From: Eleginops maclovinus
Taxonomy: Eukaryota > Chordata > Actinopteri > Perciformes > Eleginopidae
Length of the DNA stretch: 64,000 nt
Direction of reading: 5' to 3'
NCBI RefSeq assembly: GCF_036324505.1
Contig: NC_086355.1
Coordinates: forward strand, 22,124,518 to 22,188,517
Shown here: positions 45,949 to 57,591 of the stretch, one piece after another
How the letters are laid out: every line of letters begins with the position of its first letter
Position numbering within the stretch: position 1 is the stretch's first letter
The notes under the pieces: model-generated
Databases searched by the model: none
What the model was told of the DNA's origin: nothing
The model's input: the letters and a program-made list of their open reading frames with translations, nothing else
Position numbers and translations under genes: made by a program

Positions 45949-48900
45949 ACTCTTATAATCTGTCAACGATGCCTTTACTTCCCAAAAATGACAGGGAACT
46001 ACATGTTCTATATGTTCATCAGGCAAGTTATGGTTAAAATTCATTATGCTCATTACATTTTCCCCCCCAGGCCAGTGAGAAACCAAATTCCAGTGCAAAT
46101 ACCTGTGAAATTCCACCACAGCGGAATGTGTAAGTGTGCAAACCTATCCTTCTAAAAAAGCAGTGAGGTCGAACTAGCAACAATGATCTGCCTCAGCTTG
46201 TTACAAAGTGAAAATAGAGAGAGGGAAAGAAAAGAAAAAACAGGGGTCTTTCTTCCTGTGTGTATTCAGAGTAAATGCTGCATGTCAAAGGGGGGATTTA
46301 TTACGTCCCAAAAGAAAAACATTCTCCCGACGATGAAAACATGATTGGGCGACCTGGGTAGCCCAGTCTAACTTCTGCTCCAAAGTCACAGTAATTACCC
46401 TTGGAGCCCTGTGGCATCCGACCTTGGTGAAAAAGACCCCAGGAAAAGAGAAGAGTCACAAAGACGCATTTTGAGGCGAAAGGGATGCGACCTGGGAGAG
46501 CCCGAGCTCCCTGTCCATCACTCGGAAGTCTTGTGAATGGCTACAAAGGCCCCTAGAGTGAGACTTTGTGGGATCTCGACGTTGCCAAGAGCAAATGCCA
46601 CATCGCCTTGCCAAGTATTAGGGAGAAGACAAGAAAATCCCCCCACACGTTGAGAAATATCAACAAAACTGCAGCATAAAGGCCACATTCATGGGTGCAC
46701 AAAGCCATAGAGGCTGCATGGTATAGGGCTAGCGGAGTGTATTATGTCGCACCGATGCCACAAGGTCTGAGGAAGAGGTGGAAGTCAGGCCTCTGCTTTA
46801 CATTCCAAGAAAAGGGGCACACAACCGTGACTCTGGCGGAAAATACAGTTACCCTGTGGCTTAATCTATCATTCTGACGGTCATTCTATCCACTGTGCAT
46901 TGCCAAGTGAATTAAAACACTTTAAGAAGCTCAATGGACGCCTTTTGTGTTCCATTATCTTCTGGTTCCACGGGCTTTGTTGGCAACGTTACGCATCACC
47001 AAACGAGTAATGTCTTGAAAGGATGTTTGGAAAAGAAATATCCGCTCATCGGATTCACACATCCTCTCACCACAAGGATTTGAAAGTGAAGGCGTTGACT
47101 TCCAAAATGGATGAAAAGGCTCAAATTATCGGACCATGCCATGCTTGCTGTTGGCTCAGGCTAAAAGATATCTTGAATAACACACATCTACATTCCTGGA
47201 CAGCATTTTGAATACGAAGTTGCATACTAAATGGATGAGATTTCTAGGTCATTATCTTAGAGCTCATTAAAACTAACATCTGATGAGCTCTGAACAGAAA
47301 ACGGAAATATTTCAATGTATGTGATCAAGGCTTGCATTAGATTGTTTGAATTGTAATTTATGAATCTTAAAGAACTGAAATAACCTTTACCAAGCATAAT
47401 AACTCTGCCATGGAGGTGAGGTATTTGGTTTGGTTTGATAACTGGTTTACGATAAACTACTGGTCTTAACGGCAGAGGTGACCCTGTGGAGCCCAAAGGA
47501 TATTAAAAAACAATACCCATCAAAACTATAACTTCTACGCCTTTTTGCCATCTGATAAAAGATACAGAACTATTCTCTGTTGTACCAGAATAAGAAACAA
47601 TTTAGGTTATTAATTCCAGGGGGACATCGGATTATGTAAAAGTTGTTTAATTTTAGAATAACACAGTGTTGTTTTAGTATTAATAAAGACATTAATTGTG
47701 AAAACCAGATTATTACTCAAAATGCAATGTATACTACAGTAATAATTTAAAGTTTATGCAATCAAAATATCAACATTTTATAAAACCGTGAGTCATTTAC
47801 TTCCTCCATGCATCGTGAAAAAAGAAAGTTTGATTTATTTCTTGTGTAGCATAATTCAACTTCAATTTACATTTATATTGTGCAAAGGTGTTATAGACTA
47901 AAAGTAAAGCCTGACACTTTACCATTGTAAGCTTAATGGCCATAAACGTTTCCTTTCTTCATAATCTTTCACACTTTAGCATATGTATACCTCAATAGCC
48001 AAATCATGAATGCATCTGAAGTTTCTAAAGTAGATTTAGAAACCCTCTGATCATTGATTTTCTTTTCTTGTGTCTTGGTTTTCTTCATGTTGTTCTTCTT
48101 TTTACTTTCCTGATTGCTGTGCACATGTTTCCCATTAAGTAACTGGATAAAATTATCCAATTACTGGGAGGATTCTGGGAAGTATGCAGAGTACTAGAGT
48201 ATACTAATATTTGCAGGTCCGAGCTGGTTTTACCAGCTGGTAGCCGCATATGGGAGAGGCTTACCACATCAAGACAGACAAATGCAGGTACAACAACACA
48301 GACACTGCCTTTGAAATCTTTGAAATCAATGTCAAGACAAATCCGGTGCAGCATATTCTGCCCAGTCTGTAAAGAATGGGTCTATTTAAAGAAGTGTCCT
48401 ACTCTGAAATCAAATGCAGAATATCCGCAATAGGTTAAATTCCTGTGTGCATGGGCATTAAAGGGTAGAATGACAGGGGTTAACCTAGCCAAGGAATCAC
48501 AACACTCTCCGGGGTCAAGCACACACTGGGCACCTTTCCACAGAGGAACACACAGAGAGGGTCTTGTTCTGCAGCCCATGTGCGGGTCAGCGCCGGCAGG
48601 TAGGAGTGAAATGATAGGCCTCCCCAGAGACACAGCACAGAGGACGCACTGTTTCCCCACAGCTAAAGCATCCATTGGAATGCAATATGGGGCGGCAGGT
48701 AACTTTCAGTTCACTGCATACCTTTATCAAAAATCTTTAAATCTCAGGAAAGCCCCCGCCCGCGGCCTGACACTTTGGTGGGATAGAGAGGTGGACCTGA
48801 CAGGCATCAAACTGAAATAAAGGATTTGTTTTTGTGAGGATGGGGAGTTACTTGAATCCCATTAGGGTACAGATACCTGTCCTACATAGGGTAATATGGC

Positions 48901-49299
48901 TGTATAATGGTTGATACCATCATGTGCATCTGTTATATCGAGCATAAGAAGCTCTTTTGTATAGTGTTTATGCAAAACCTTTATTTAAATCATTAAATTA
49001 CATTGTTTATACATCATATATATTTTCAAAACTTACTTAATACCAACTTACAGGTTGAAATGAGGAAACATGAACAACAGGGCCTGATCTCCTGATCAAA
49101 TGTGCATTTGTGCAAAAGTTATTTACATTTTTTTTTAAAGGGAAAAGAAATATCCCAGAATTCTAAATTCACTACAACCTTATTAAATAATATTTATGGT
49201 GCTTCAGAAGTAAAAATGGGGTAGCAACACAGACTAATGGAATTAAGTAAACAGTTAGCTCTGTTATTTAGCTAAGCAGGACTGTGCTGCCCCCTTTGC
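45949..49299. other. No gene; unique block at 46.3-46.96 kb
   Basis: No supported exon. The part from about 46,320 to 46,960 is less AT-rich and free of recognised repeats; it may be conserved noncoding DNA, but this cannot be judged from one sequence. The 116-aa frame at 48470-48820 shows no domain. Confidence 0.35.
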
Positions 49300-49372
49300 T
49301 GTTAACGGCTAACAGCTAACAGCTAACGGCTAACAGCTAACAGGACAGCTAACTACAGCTAATGTTAACTAG
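49300..49372 (+). repeat. Short tandem repeat, unit AACAGCTAAC/AACGGCT
   Basis: About six imperfect 7-9 bp units around GCTAACAGCTAACGGCTAAC, ending in TGTTAACTAGC. Confidence 0.85.
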
Positions 49373-50111
49373 CTCTCCTCGAGTACATTTCAACACAGTC
49401 TTATGTTCACAATGTTGCTGCTTTAGTGACACGCACAGTAGGCTGAAAAAACTCCACTCCCGAGGAAAAATCATCTTTTAGCGATGCTATTGAATACTGA
49501 GTTACACCGTTTTGGAATAACTGCCGTTGTTGCTGTTGTAGACTTCTAAATAGACACAAAGTTCCTCAGCTGTACAAGTGAAAGAAACTGTAGGAAAGTG
49601 TTGCATAATTTGCTAGCTAGCAACAGCCAACACCTGTATAGTTGTTATGTTGGTTTTTAGACAACAAAAGCTTTTAAACCTGAGCTAATGTGCTGGGAGT
49701 GGCTGCTTGAGGTCTTATTTGCGGTGGTTAGGAGTTTGATCATACAAAAAGAAAACCCACACACAACTGGAAGAAAAGTTACATTATCTATGAAAAGCTA
49801 CTTAAGACTATGAGGACAATTATAATTTTCAAATGTTATTCACCTTAAAGTTGCAAATCTATTGTTTCTGTAAAGGATCCTCCAAGTTGGACCGGACCTG
49901 GTTTCCAGATGTTCCAGTCGACCAGTATAATGCATCATCTTCATTTAATGCCATTCAGTCTAGTCATGTTCTGTTCTTCGGTGTATACTGTCTGTCAGCC
50001 CATGTACTGCCATTATACAATAGCCCCTAGATGCAAAATAAACAGTGCACATTCTTCAGAAACCTATTCAAGAGCCCCTCATCTGGTTCAAAGTCTTGGC
50101 TGTGTACTTTC
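49373..50111. other. No gene seen
   Basis: Noncoding. Confidence 0.4.
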
Positions 50112-50205
50112 GTTTTATATGAGGGTTTTATTTTTCTGGTCGATTGTTATCGCTCTTCAAAGTTCTGCACTGGGGGCCTCCCTGAGCGCCGCTGACAGGA
50201 GAAGG
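50112..50205 (+). repeat. Segment homologous to 37630-37725
   Basis: GGGTTTTATTTTTCTGGTCG, then ATTGTTATCGCTCTTCAAAG and CTGAGCGCCGCTGAC, collinear with the 37.6 kb segment. Nature unknown: a dispersed repeat or an old local duplication. Confidence 0.6.
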
Positions 50206-52015
50206 CCAGCTCTCTCTTCTTCATCTCAGAAATAAACCACAAGCATCACACAAACACAAGGAGCAATTACCACAAGAAGCCACTTCTCTGCACCTGAGCA
50301 ATCTTTCGACAAAAACATCAGCATGAAAAAAACAAAGGTATTCAAAAATAAACGCTAGGGAGAGCAAAGCATTTGCCAAGGAAAATAATCGTTCAACACA
50401 AGAAGCACTGCTTTCAACATAAACCGTGGAACTTTATAGTGTTTGGAAATTGATTGATCTAGATTCTGTCAACATGGACTGTGTCTCATTCTATAGAACT
50501 GAAAGAAACAGCTCCAAATGCTCAAGTTCCTTCTGAAATCTGTGTGAGTGGAAATACTTAGCTTCTCCGACACTTGGCAACTTCACTTGAGCAACTATTT
50601 TCAACACTTTAGCACCACTTCATTCCTTCAACCACAGCTCTCCTGGCTGAAGTCAGGGCATTCATTTCCCACAGCTCTCCCTGTGCCCACAGCCCTGCAC
50701 GCCTCAGTGCCAGTTGTTGGTCTGTGCCACCGGAAAACTAAGCATATCTGGGAAAAGTCCTCCAAGATGTCTAGAAGTGTCTCTTTTGGTGTTACTTCCT
50801 AGGAGCACAGGAATTATACTAGGTAATATACAGTATATTTCTGTGTGCTGGGCATGTAGACCAGGGATACACATCCAGGAGTTACTTGTATGGTATTTAG
50901 TGGCTATTAGGTAAAGATTGTGAAATAGACCAGATAGGAAAATGCAATAAAAGCATGTGTCCAAATGTCAATACAAATAAATAGCCATATGAGATATTAT
51001 AGTGGTCCATATGTATTTACACAATCGCCAATAAACTACCAGCTGCCCATGTCCTTGGTTGATTTTAAAACCCAAGCAACCTATCATGTGGGTAAAAAAC
51101 AGATTAAAAGTGATCCATTTTGGTACCCATCAGCTATCGGTCTGAAGGCGATTTAGCCTCTTGGGACAATGGCCAAAATGTTATAGACATTTGAGCCTTT
51201 CTAGGTTTGTTTTTCATACTTTACTGTCAGATTATCAACTTAAAACGAATGGAGTTCAAATAATTGATTCGAAAGTAACTAGCTTACCACCAAATTGTCA
51301 GCTAATGAAGCGCTATATTGTCATTAAAATAATTTCCAATGGGCTCCGAGATCAGTTTCTGCCAATGCTTTGCCTCTTGTTTCTCACCACGCTCCACAAA
51401 TCTTGTCCCGTTGCCTACAGATTTTGCATTCATATGCAGATATCTGTTTGAACAGATTAGCAAACGACCAGACGTTCCAACCTAAATGACTAAATGGAAT
51501 GTGGAAATGTTTTTAACAGCCATTTCTGTTTTTAACAGACCAGGCTATGACTCTGACAGGTCCATAATCATGGGGTCTCCATCAAATCAGTCTTCAATAA
51601 CTTCAGGTTCAAAATCAGTCTGAATGAACACATTTGAAGCAAGATGGATTTGTTAAAGTAAGGGGTACATCTGATAAGACTGCAGGGGTACGGCATAAAA
51701 TAACTGCTCTAAAACCCTAAAAAAGAGCATTATAAAAAGTTGTGTCATATTTTGTTGATTCTACCACATGTCTGATAAAATAAACTCCAGAAAGTATTAC
51801 TTATTAATGTTAAAACCACACTGTCAGTTTATTGAATAGCGCTAAGCTGGAGCCGTATTAGAATTGTTAATAGGGAAATAAGTAATGAGTCCATGACCAA
51901 CTCCAAATATTGTCACCAAACAGACTCACCTAACAGCGGCTGATTACAGACAGAATTTGGTAAAGTGACGTGATGAGCCCACATCACATGGAACATTTTC
52001 CACGGTTGATTTTTC
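50206..52015. other. No gene seen
   Basis: Noncoding. Frames up to 96 codons are unrecognised. Confidence 0.4.
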
Positions 52016-52495
52016 TATGGTTCTCAGCAGGAAACCGATGGACTGTTCACTCCAGGTAGGGAATGAGGTCTTACCCCAAGTGAAGGAGTTCAAGTATCTC
52101 GGGGTCTTGTTGTCGAGTGAGGGAACAATGGAGCGTGAGATGGGCCGGAGAATTGGAGCAGCGGGAGCGGTACTGCAGTCGCTTTGCCGCACCGTTTTGA
52201 CGAAAAGAGAGCTGAGCCAGAAGACAAAGCTCTCTGTCTACCGGGCCATCTTCGTTCCTACCTTCACCTATGGTCATGAAGGATGGGTCATGTCCGAAAT
52301 AACGAGATTGCGGATACAAGCGGCCGAAATTTCTCTGCAGGGTGGCTGGCATCTCTCTTAGGGATAAGGTGAGAAGTTCAGTCATCCAGTCAGAGCTGGC
52401 TGATGTGGCCAGGGAAAGAGAAGTTTGGGGCTCTCTGCTGGAGCTGTTACCTCCGCGACCCTGACGGATAAGCGGGAGAAGATGGATGGATGGAT
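52016..52495 (+). mobile_element. 5'-truncated, internally deleted LINE (Rex3/RTE-like)
   Basis: The frame at 52017-52361 encodes the post-RT part of a fish LINE protein: VGNEVLPQVKEFKYLGVLLS, TMEREMGRRIGAAGAVLQSL and YRAIFVPTFTYGHEGWVMSE. After the frame breaks near 52345, the next recognisable residues (SELADVAREREVW, LLELLPP) are those at the extreme C terminus, so the segment between has been deleted. The 3' tip is GATGGATGGATGGA, the tetranucleotide tail usual for Rex3. The copy is inactive. Confidence 0.8.
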
Positions 52496-53132
52496 TTTCC
52501 CGTGATAATAGGAAGAAGTTGAGCTGCTGGTAGGAGTGTTTGGAAAATGTTCAATTATATCTACAAGTTCAAATTTTACCCGGGTGCAGCGTGGTTTCCT
52601 TTACACAGAAGCTGAAAGCTGATTTCCAACACATAGTAGATAAATCACCCCTGACTGGTCCGCTGTGTGAAGTGAGGTTTTGGGTCAGACGGAGAAATCA
52701 GTGCAGGTCACTGAGCACATTCCACAGGGCAGAGACTACGACCTCTGCCTGCAAAGCACTACTATATTTAAAACTTACACACATCTACCTTACCAGCATA
52801 AACACACCAGCAGAGGGAAAGAGAAATAATTTTCCATGACATCAGTACAGGTAAGGTCAATCTGTGTGTGTTTTATCTTGGAGTGCAAGCATGACTGAAC
52901 TTGGCCTTTTTTTGGGTTGCACTTGGCAGTCAATATAGTGAATGGTTTACCTCATTCACTCACAGAGGTCTGTGAATGCTTAATGTCAAAGCTGGTATTA
53001 GAGACACAATACACCTGGATTGATGATTGTGAAGCTGTTTCTGTCTTATGTAACAACCACTGGCTATATTCTCTGCCATGTGAACTGGCTGAAACACAGA
53101 TCCCTCTTAGACAGAGGTGATAGTAACTAAGA
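52496..53132. other. No gene seen
   Basis: The 99-aa frame at 52540-52839 is unrecognised. Confidence 0.4.
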
Positions 53133-53560
53133 ACATTTACTCGGGTACTGTACTTACAATTTTGAGGTACTTGAGTATTTCCATTTTATGTTACTTTGTA
53201 CTTCTACTCCACTACAATTCAGAGATAAATAGTGTGCTTGTACTCCACTGCCTTTATGTAGTACCTTTAGTTACTTTGCAGATATAGATGATAAACGATA
53301 GGATCAACAATTTAGATACACCTGGATTAAAGTCACAGTTAGTTGAAATTAGTTCCACCTTTAACAGCTTGATAAACACATCAGTAATTATAACCAACAC
53401 ATTTAATAGATATGATTCTGAAATAGGCCAATCAGCATAATGTACTTTTACTTGTGGGATGAATGAAATATTTAGATGCCATGACTTCTGTACTTTTACT
53501 TGAGTCATATTTTGAATACTGGACTTTTACTTGTATCAGAGTATTAGGCTCATCTTTGGT
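53133..53560 (-). repeat. Dispersed repeat D (TTACTT-rich), copy 1
   Basis: Repeated ACTTTTACTT/GTACTT words: ACTTGAGTATTTCCATTTTA, TACTTCTACTCCACTACA, GTACTTTTACTTGAGTCA and GGACTTTTACTTGTATCAGA. This order is characteristic of a very common fish repeat. Related copies lie at 56869-57295 and in short pieces at about 6175 and 54640-54700. Orientation is given relative to the opposite-strand copy at 56.9 kb and is uncertain. Confidence 0.6.
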
Positions 53561-54139
53561 ATTTTTTTTCATTCTGCTTTAAGAGGACTCAGTACAGTCC
53601 TTATGTTGAGTTTAGGTGGAAGCAAAGGTCTACAGTTCTTATCTTAATATCTGACATAAAGATATGCAGTTGGTCTGTAAAACATACATGTTACATGCAT
53701 GTAAACACGTCCAACCTGGAAACACACGCACCTGGACTGCACTAAACTCCTGTCATCTCGTGTTTGACTCCCACTCGTGTGTTCACTTTGTGAGTTACCT
53801 TTCTCGGGCTCTCTTTCTCCTTCTCCTCCTCATGTTGTTGAACAGGCATCAGCAGAAAGTCCTCTTCACAGCAGATGAAGCTCACCGTGCATCCCATCCG
53901 AGCGAACCCACATACACGTCCATTCAAACACAACTCCACTCGGTTCCCCTTTGCCTCTCCTCTCGGCACTGCTTCGGGACTTCACTGTGACTTCATCCCG
54001 CTAAAACAGCCCAAAAATCGTTCAGACATCACTGCGGTGTTAAGGAGTGTTATCAAATGAGTTTTTAGAGAAGTTTTGCTGGGTTCCCGCGCACCCTCTG
54101 CAAGCTCTCAGTCTCCATGCGCTGCCTGCTGCCACACTG
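53561..54139. other. No supported gene
   Basis: GC is higher at 53,860-54,120. A minus-strand frame from 53897 to 53742 would start MGCTVSFICC, a lipidation-like start, but nothing else supports a gene. Confidence 0.35.
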
Positions 54140-54290
54140 AGGTGAATAGACTTCCCTCTGCACACACACTGAGGATACACATAAACACTGGGAGAACACA
54201 CACACTGAGGACACACAGAGTAAGGACACACACTGACGACACAAGCACTGAGGACACACACACATGCTTAGGACACACTCAATCACACAA
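54140..54290 (+). repeat. Imperfect minisatellite, unit about ACACACTGAGGACACAC
   Basis: Seven or so diverged units built from CACACTGAGGACACAC across 150 bp. The frames in it are repeat artefacts. Confidence 0.85.
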
Positions 54291-55689
54291 ATAGCAAAGC
54301 AAGTCAAAATGTATCGGCATAAAAACATACTAAAAGTATAACACTAACCCATTTTAAAATTATAGTTATTCATTGTTAATTAATTTTATTTATATATACT
54401 GTACATGTACATTTCATTATAATAGTTGATGCATTATTGTGTTCATTACTTCAAAGTAGCACTTGGTAAAGGAGGGGTTTGTTTTGATACCTGTATATAC
54501 TGATGGTAGCTTTACCTGTAATAAAATATCATCAGTTTTTGTTGATTTTTTAGTTTGTTTTAATAACCTAAATCTGCAAAGTAGTTTGTAACTAAATCTG
54601 TAAAATAAAAGCACTGAAGTCAAAGTATAAAGTGAAAATACACAAGTCCAAGTACCTTTCATTTTTACTGACAGTACTTTGGTAAATATACTACATTACA
54701 TTAACTCTCACACACACAATTTCCTTTGTGTTTTCATGTGTTTTGTTGTTGGTGTCAGTGAAAACTAGAGGTTATTGAATATTTATCAGCAGACACAAAT
54801 ATATTAACTCAATATTCTTCAAGTCAATGATTTGGTCTGGGACAGTTTGAAAGGAAATGTCTGTTTTCTCTGGTTTTTAAATCAGGTGGCGTGTCCCTCT
54901 CACCTGAGAGACTCCATGAGAGCTCATATAGATGACGTCCAGCTCAGAGGATGCACCAAACCACAGACCTGAGATCAGTATCAGTGCAGGAACCCTGAGC
55001 AGCTCTGAGGTTACAGGCTTGTGTTTCTCTAATGCACTGATGCTGCCCCCTGCTGGAGGGCTTGTGGAGTGTTTACTTTATTTCGTTTATATAGCAGCAC
55101 TTTAAAAGCCTACAGGTTGTGCAGATATGTGCAAGTGGTAATAAAAAAACACTGCAAGCTGAAGACAAAAATATTCATGTTTTACCTTTCTGCTTTATAA
55201 TGCATATAGACCCTTATGTATTCCAAGCTCTATTAACTGAACACTTTATTGCATTTATTATAGTAATATGAATATGAATATATTACAATAATGTATAAGT
55301 ATTATTTCTTCTAAACATTATTCTCTAGTGTTGAAGGTTTTTTGTGCAGGAGTGTCTGATGTAACTTACTGAGCATCATGTACATTGTATGTTCAAAATG
55401 TGTATGAAGCAGACAAGGAGGCATAAAAACATTTAACTAATTTATTGAAAAAGATTATATTTTATAAGGCTGGTGGCGTCACAGGGCAGGAGAGAGGAGT
55501 GGCAGGACGGGCTGGGCAGGCTTCAGTTTGAAGGATAGTTGAAGTGTGGTTCTACTACAGTCATGGATCAAAATACATTCAGGCACAGGATGTGAGAAGA
55601 GCCGGGGTTAAAGCACTGTGAGGCTGCGGAACAACACACAGGGAGACAACAGGGGACACAGCAGGACAGGGGACACAGAGAGACACGAG
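54291..55689. other. No gene seen
   Basis: Noncoding, AT-rich. A short repeat-D fragment lies at about 54635-54700. Confidence 0.4.
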
Positions 55690-55765
55690 GCAGCAAGACT
55701 GAGTCATATGGCAAGCCGTTTGAGTTTTTATTCCATATCCTTGATATCAGACGGTAGTTGCCTAC
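55690..55765. repeat. Left flank of the ACTAGT array
   Basis: GTCATATGGCAAGCCGTTTG, followed by TTATTCCATATCCTTGATAT and ACGGTAGTTGCCTAC, leads straight into the array. I believe this flank recurs with similar arrays in fish, so it probably belongs to the same dispersed element; that is from memory and unverified. Confidence 0.35.
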
Positions 55766-56343
55766 ACTAGTTAGCTCTTTGACGGCACTTGTTAGATATT
55801 TGGTCACACTAGTTTGGCACTTTGTTTTACTAGTTGAACAAAAAAATGTACTAGTCATTATTTTTCATCAAGTAGTGGCACTTTTGTCCGACTAATTCCT
55901 ACATAAGCCTTACAAGTGACGCCAGGAGCTGCACTAGTAGCACCAAAGTCCCAACGTGTAAGCTTTTTGACGAACTAGTGGCCCTCTGACCTTACTAGTG
56001 ACGCTAAAAGTCTTACTAGTTAACTAGTGTGCTGCAAAAACTCTGACATGTTAACTAGTTACAAAACAGAAGCAGAAAAATGTGCAAACTAGTTAACTAG
56101 TGGAATGAATTTTCTGCACTGGTTAACTAGTAACACCTACAATCACTCACTAGTTAACTGGTAAAGGCAAAAGGTTCACTAGTTAAGTAGTTGATGGCTC
56201 TTTTGATCTTACTAGTTAACTAGTGAGGCTCAAAATATCTACTAGTTAACTAGTGAAACTTTACCCTTACTAGTTAACTAGTGAGCCTTAAAATGTTTAC
56301 TAGTAGTACTAGTGGATCCCAAATGTGCACTAGTCACACTAGT
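55766..56343. repeat. Phased array of ACTAGT half-sites and ACTAGTTAACTAGT palindromes
   Basis: Zone 1 (55766-56020): ACTAGT or decayed versions start at 55766, 55787, 55808, 55829, 55850, 55870, 55891, 55912, 55933, 55954, 55974, 55994 and 56015, i.e. every 20-21 bp. Zone 2 (56015-56282): the 14-bp palindrome ACTAGTTAACTAGT, perfect or with one or two changes, starts at 56015, 56046, 56088, 56118, 56149, 56179, 56211, 56241 and 56269, mostly 28-32 bp apart, so half-sites alternate 8 and about 22 bp. Zone 3: pairs at 56299/56308 and 56329/56338. Spacers differ in sequence. It is not a CRISPR (repeats short and palindromic, spacing too small). Best guess is the subterminal binding-site array of a non-autonomous DNA transposon. 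Confidence 0.85.
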
Positions 56344-56458
56344 TGCACTGAATGCTAATGAGGAGGAGGGGAAAGAATGCACTGAGGTCTCCTATTGGCC
56401 CTAAACTAGACCGCCAGCCAGCCCACATTTTAAAATAGGTGTTTAAGAATCGGAGCTT
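56344..56458. other. Right flank of the array
   Basis: GC-balanced sequence containing GAGGAGGAGGGGAAAGAATG and CTCCTATTGGCCC. No gene. Confidence 0.4.
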
Positions 56459-56550
56459 AAATACACTGTGTTTTCAAATACAGTCATATGATCATATATA
56501 CAAATATAAAACACAGTGTATTTGTATATGATTATATGACAGTATATCAA
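56459..56550. repeat. Hairpin with 16-bp perfect arms plus outer pairing
   Basis: AAATACACTGTGTTTT (56459-56474) is the exact inverse of AAAACACAGTGTATTT (56508-56523). A further imperfect inverted pair (CAGTCATATGATCATATATA and TATATGATTATATGACAG) nests with it. Confidence 0.8.
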
Positions 56551-56695
56551 TTAGGTAAGAACGTTGAAGATGTTGTTACAATGAGAAAGTTGCCTTAGGA
56601 CTGCAGACAGATATATAGATCCTCTTCAAAACATGTTATCAACTTTCTCAGTTGTATATATGATCATATACAAAAATACTGTGTTTTATATTTGT
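56500..56695. repeat. Inverted repeat, ~40-bp arms
   Basis: Arm 1 at about 56500-56540 (starts ACAAATATAAAACACAGTGT) pairs with arm 2 at about 56651-56695 (ends ACTGTGTTTTATATTTGTG). Inside, CAATGAGAAAGTTG and CAACTTTCTCAGTTG pair again, so the whole 0.24 kb is nested palindromes. Confidence 0.75.
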
Positions 56696-56868
56696 GCAAC
56701 TTTCCATGGCATCACGTACGTGCCAGTACGTAAAACCGGTCTCACATTAGTTTTTATATATTTCTATTTTATATTAACTTGAATTTATTTTATTGTTTAG
56801 AGATTTGTTTGCAACTGTTATATTTTATTTCATTGCAGTAGCCTCTCTCTAATGTGACACCATGGTGT

Positions 56869-57295
56869 CCATTAACAAAAGTAAAAGTACAAATACATTA
56901 TTGTCAAAATACTACAAGTAAAAGTCCTGCGTTCAAAGTATTACAAGGTAAAAGTACAAAAGTATTATCAGCTAAATGTAACGTACATAATTGTGCAGAA
57001 GAATTGCCTCAATGTGTGCATATCATTGTATTTATGTGACAACCCTAGATAATATTTTTGCAGTATTTGATTGACTTTTCATGAAATATTTAAATAATTT
57101 GACTTTTTTTTTTTTTTTTTTAGTTTAATTTTTAGAGAGTTTTTGTTAAAGGTAGCGAAGGCTGTTTAATAAATGTTGTGGAGTAAAATTACATTAGCCG
57201 AATTGCTTTTTAAATGTAGTGGAATAGAAGTATAAAGTATCATAAATTGGTACCTCAAACTTGTTCTTAAGTATACTACTTGAGTGAATGTACAT
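56869..57295 (+). repeat. Dispersed repeat D, copy 2, with poly-T
   Basis: AAAAGTAAAAGTACAAATAC, CTACAAGTAAAAGTCCTGCG, GGTAAAAGTACAAAAGTATT and, at the far end, GTATACTACTTGAGTGAATG: the opposite strand of the words in 53133-53560. A run of about 20 T sits at 57102-57121. Confidence 0.6.
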
Positions 57296-57397
57296 AGCAA
57301 GTTCACCTCTGAAGTGTTTGCAGACTCTCTGCAAACACTTTCCTCAAAAATCTCACATTACAAACTGCATCTATATATATAAAGAATACTAAGCTTG

Positions 57398-57560
57398 TTA
57401 GGGTGGTGGTGGCAAAGTCCATAGGGACTTGGCTTGGGAACTGGAAGGTCACCAGTTCAAGTCTCTGAAAGACCAATTGCTACTGTGGTGTCCCTGAGCA
57501 AAACACTGTTCCCTACACTGCTCCCCGGGCACTGTATATATGGCAACCACTGCTCCTAAC
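57398..57560 (+). mobile_element. tRNA-like SINE, copy with truncated tail
   Basis: TAGGGACTTGGCTTGGGAAC, then CACCAGTTCAAGTCTC (box-B-like), CCCTGAGCAAAACACTG and CACTGCTCCCCGGGCAC follow the same order as in the next element. The 3' tail is absent. Confidence 0.6.
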
Positions 57561-57591
57561 ACTAGGATGGGTCAAATGCATAGCCCAGGGG

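Noticed and set aside
53664..53990. 108-codon frame with a Leu-rich segment resembling a membrane span
   Set aside because: The Leu run comes from a CT-rich stretch; there is no start context or homology.
55766..56343. CRISPR-like array of short repeats with unique spacers
   Set aside because: Vertebrate DNA; repeats are 6-14 bp palindromes spaced 21-30 bp, with no cas genes. Geometry does not fit CRISPR.
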